A stretch of 5,354 nucleotides of DNA from Acholeplasmataceae bacterium. Lineage in GTDB: Bacteria > Bacillota_I > Bacilli_A > ML615J-28 > CAG-698. The DNA lies in assembly GCA_012841765.1 (NCBI GenBank), contig DUUA01000038.1, forward strand, positions 1-5,354, in the 5' to 3' direction. Both the position numbers and the translations under genes were made by a program. This document shows, one piece after another, positions 5,278-5,354 of this stretch. The notes beneath the pieces were generated by a model. It saw only the letters and a list, made by a program, of their open reading frames with translations. It was not told the DNA's origin and did not search any database. How positions within the stretch are numbered: the stretch's first letter is position 1; every line of letters begins with the position of its first letter.

Positions 5278-5316
5278 AGCAGCAGTCGGATTTAAGGCTA
5301 TTTGCTGGGCTTTTTT
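5278..5316 (+). terminator. Possible third terminator
   Basis: AGCAGCA (5278-5284) can pair with TGCT (5303-5306) and GCT (5309-5311) across a GG bulge, followed by TTTTTT. The loop is long and the stem imperfect, so this is weak. Nothing else is seen between here and the window end. Confidence 0.3.
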
Positions 5317-5354
5317 ATTTTTGAAATCAACATTTTAACGATTACCTTACAATT

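Overview
The window is AT-rich DNA with Gram-positive style ribosome binding sites (AGAGGG, GAAAGGA, AAGGGGG) and GTG/TTG as well as ATG starts. This suggests a low-GC Firmicute, probably a gut-type Clostridia or Lachnospiraceae-like bacterium; the assignment is from general appearance only. All genes called read rightward, and the content looks like a defence or accessory island rather than core genome.

Left module (1-2581). A two-gene Pycsar anti-phage operon opens the window: a class III nucleotide cyclase of the PycC type (5' end outside the window), then a three-helix membrane effector of the PycTM type, overlapping by 8 bp. In the Pycsar family, infection triggers cCMP or cUMP synthesis and the effector then impairs the membrane. 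A small unrecognised one-helix membrane ORF follows at 1258-1629. Positions 1640-1892, which look empty of intact genes, hold a decayed C-terminal HNH endonuclease domain that becomes readable across three frames. A membrane-anchored, probably extracytoplasmic protein with a DUF4352-like domain closes the module.

Spacer and right module (2582-5076). A 458-bp gap carries the first copy of a repeat built on GGTACGAA, then a tight three-gene operon: a small HD hydrolase of the (p)ppGpp hydrolase type, an unrecognised 103-residue protein, and a 407-residue protein with a C-terminal PD-(D/E)XK nuclease domain and an unidentified N-terminal domain. A strong intrinsic terminator ends the operon. This operon is the best candidate for an undescribed system, possibly a defence cassette; that function is inferred from context and not shown.

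Right end (5077-5354). A second, better preserved repeat copy has four GGTACGAA units at exactly 21-bp spacing, followed by the same roughly 60-bp tail as the first copy, then two or three intrinsic terminators. The two copies are in direct orientation and bracket the three-gene operon. They look like transposase-binding repeats at the end of a transposon with an rve/DDE transposase (IS21, Tn7 or Mu type), or like the 3' tags of modular cassettes.
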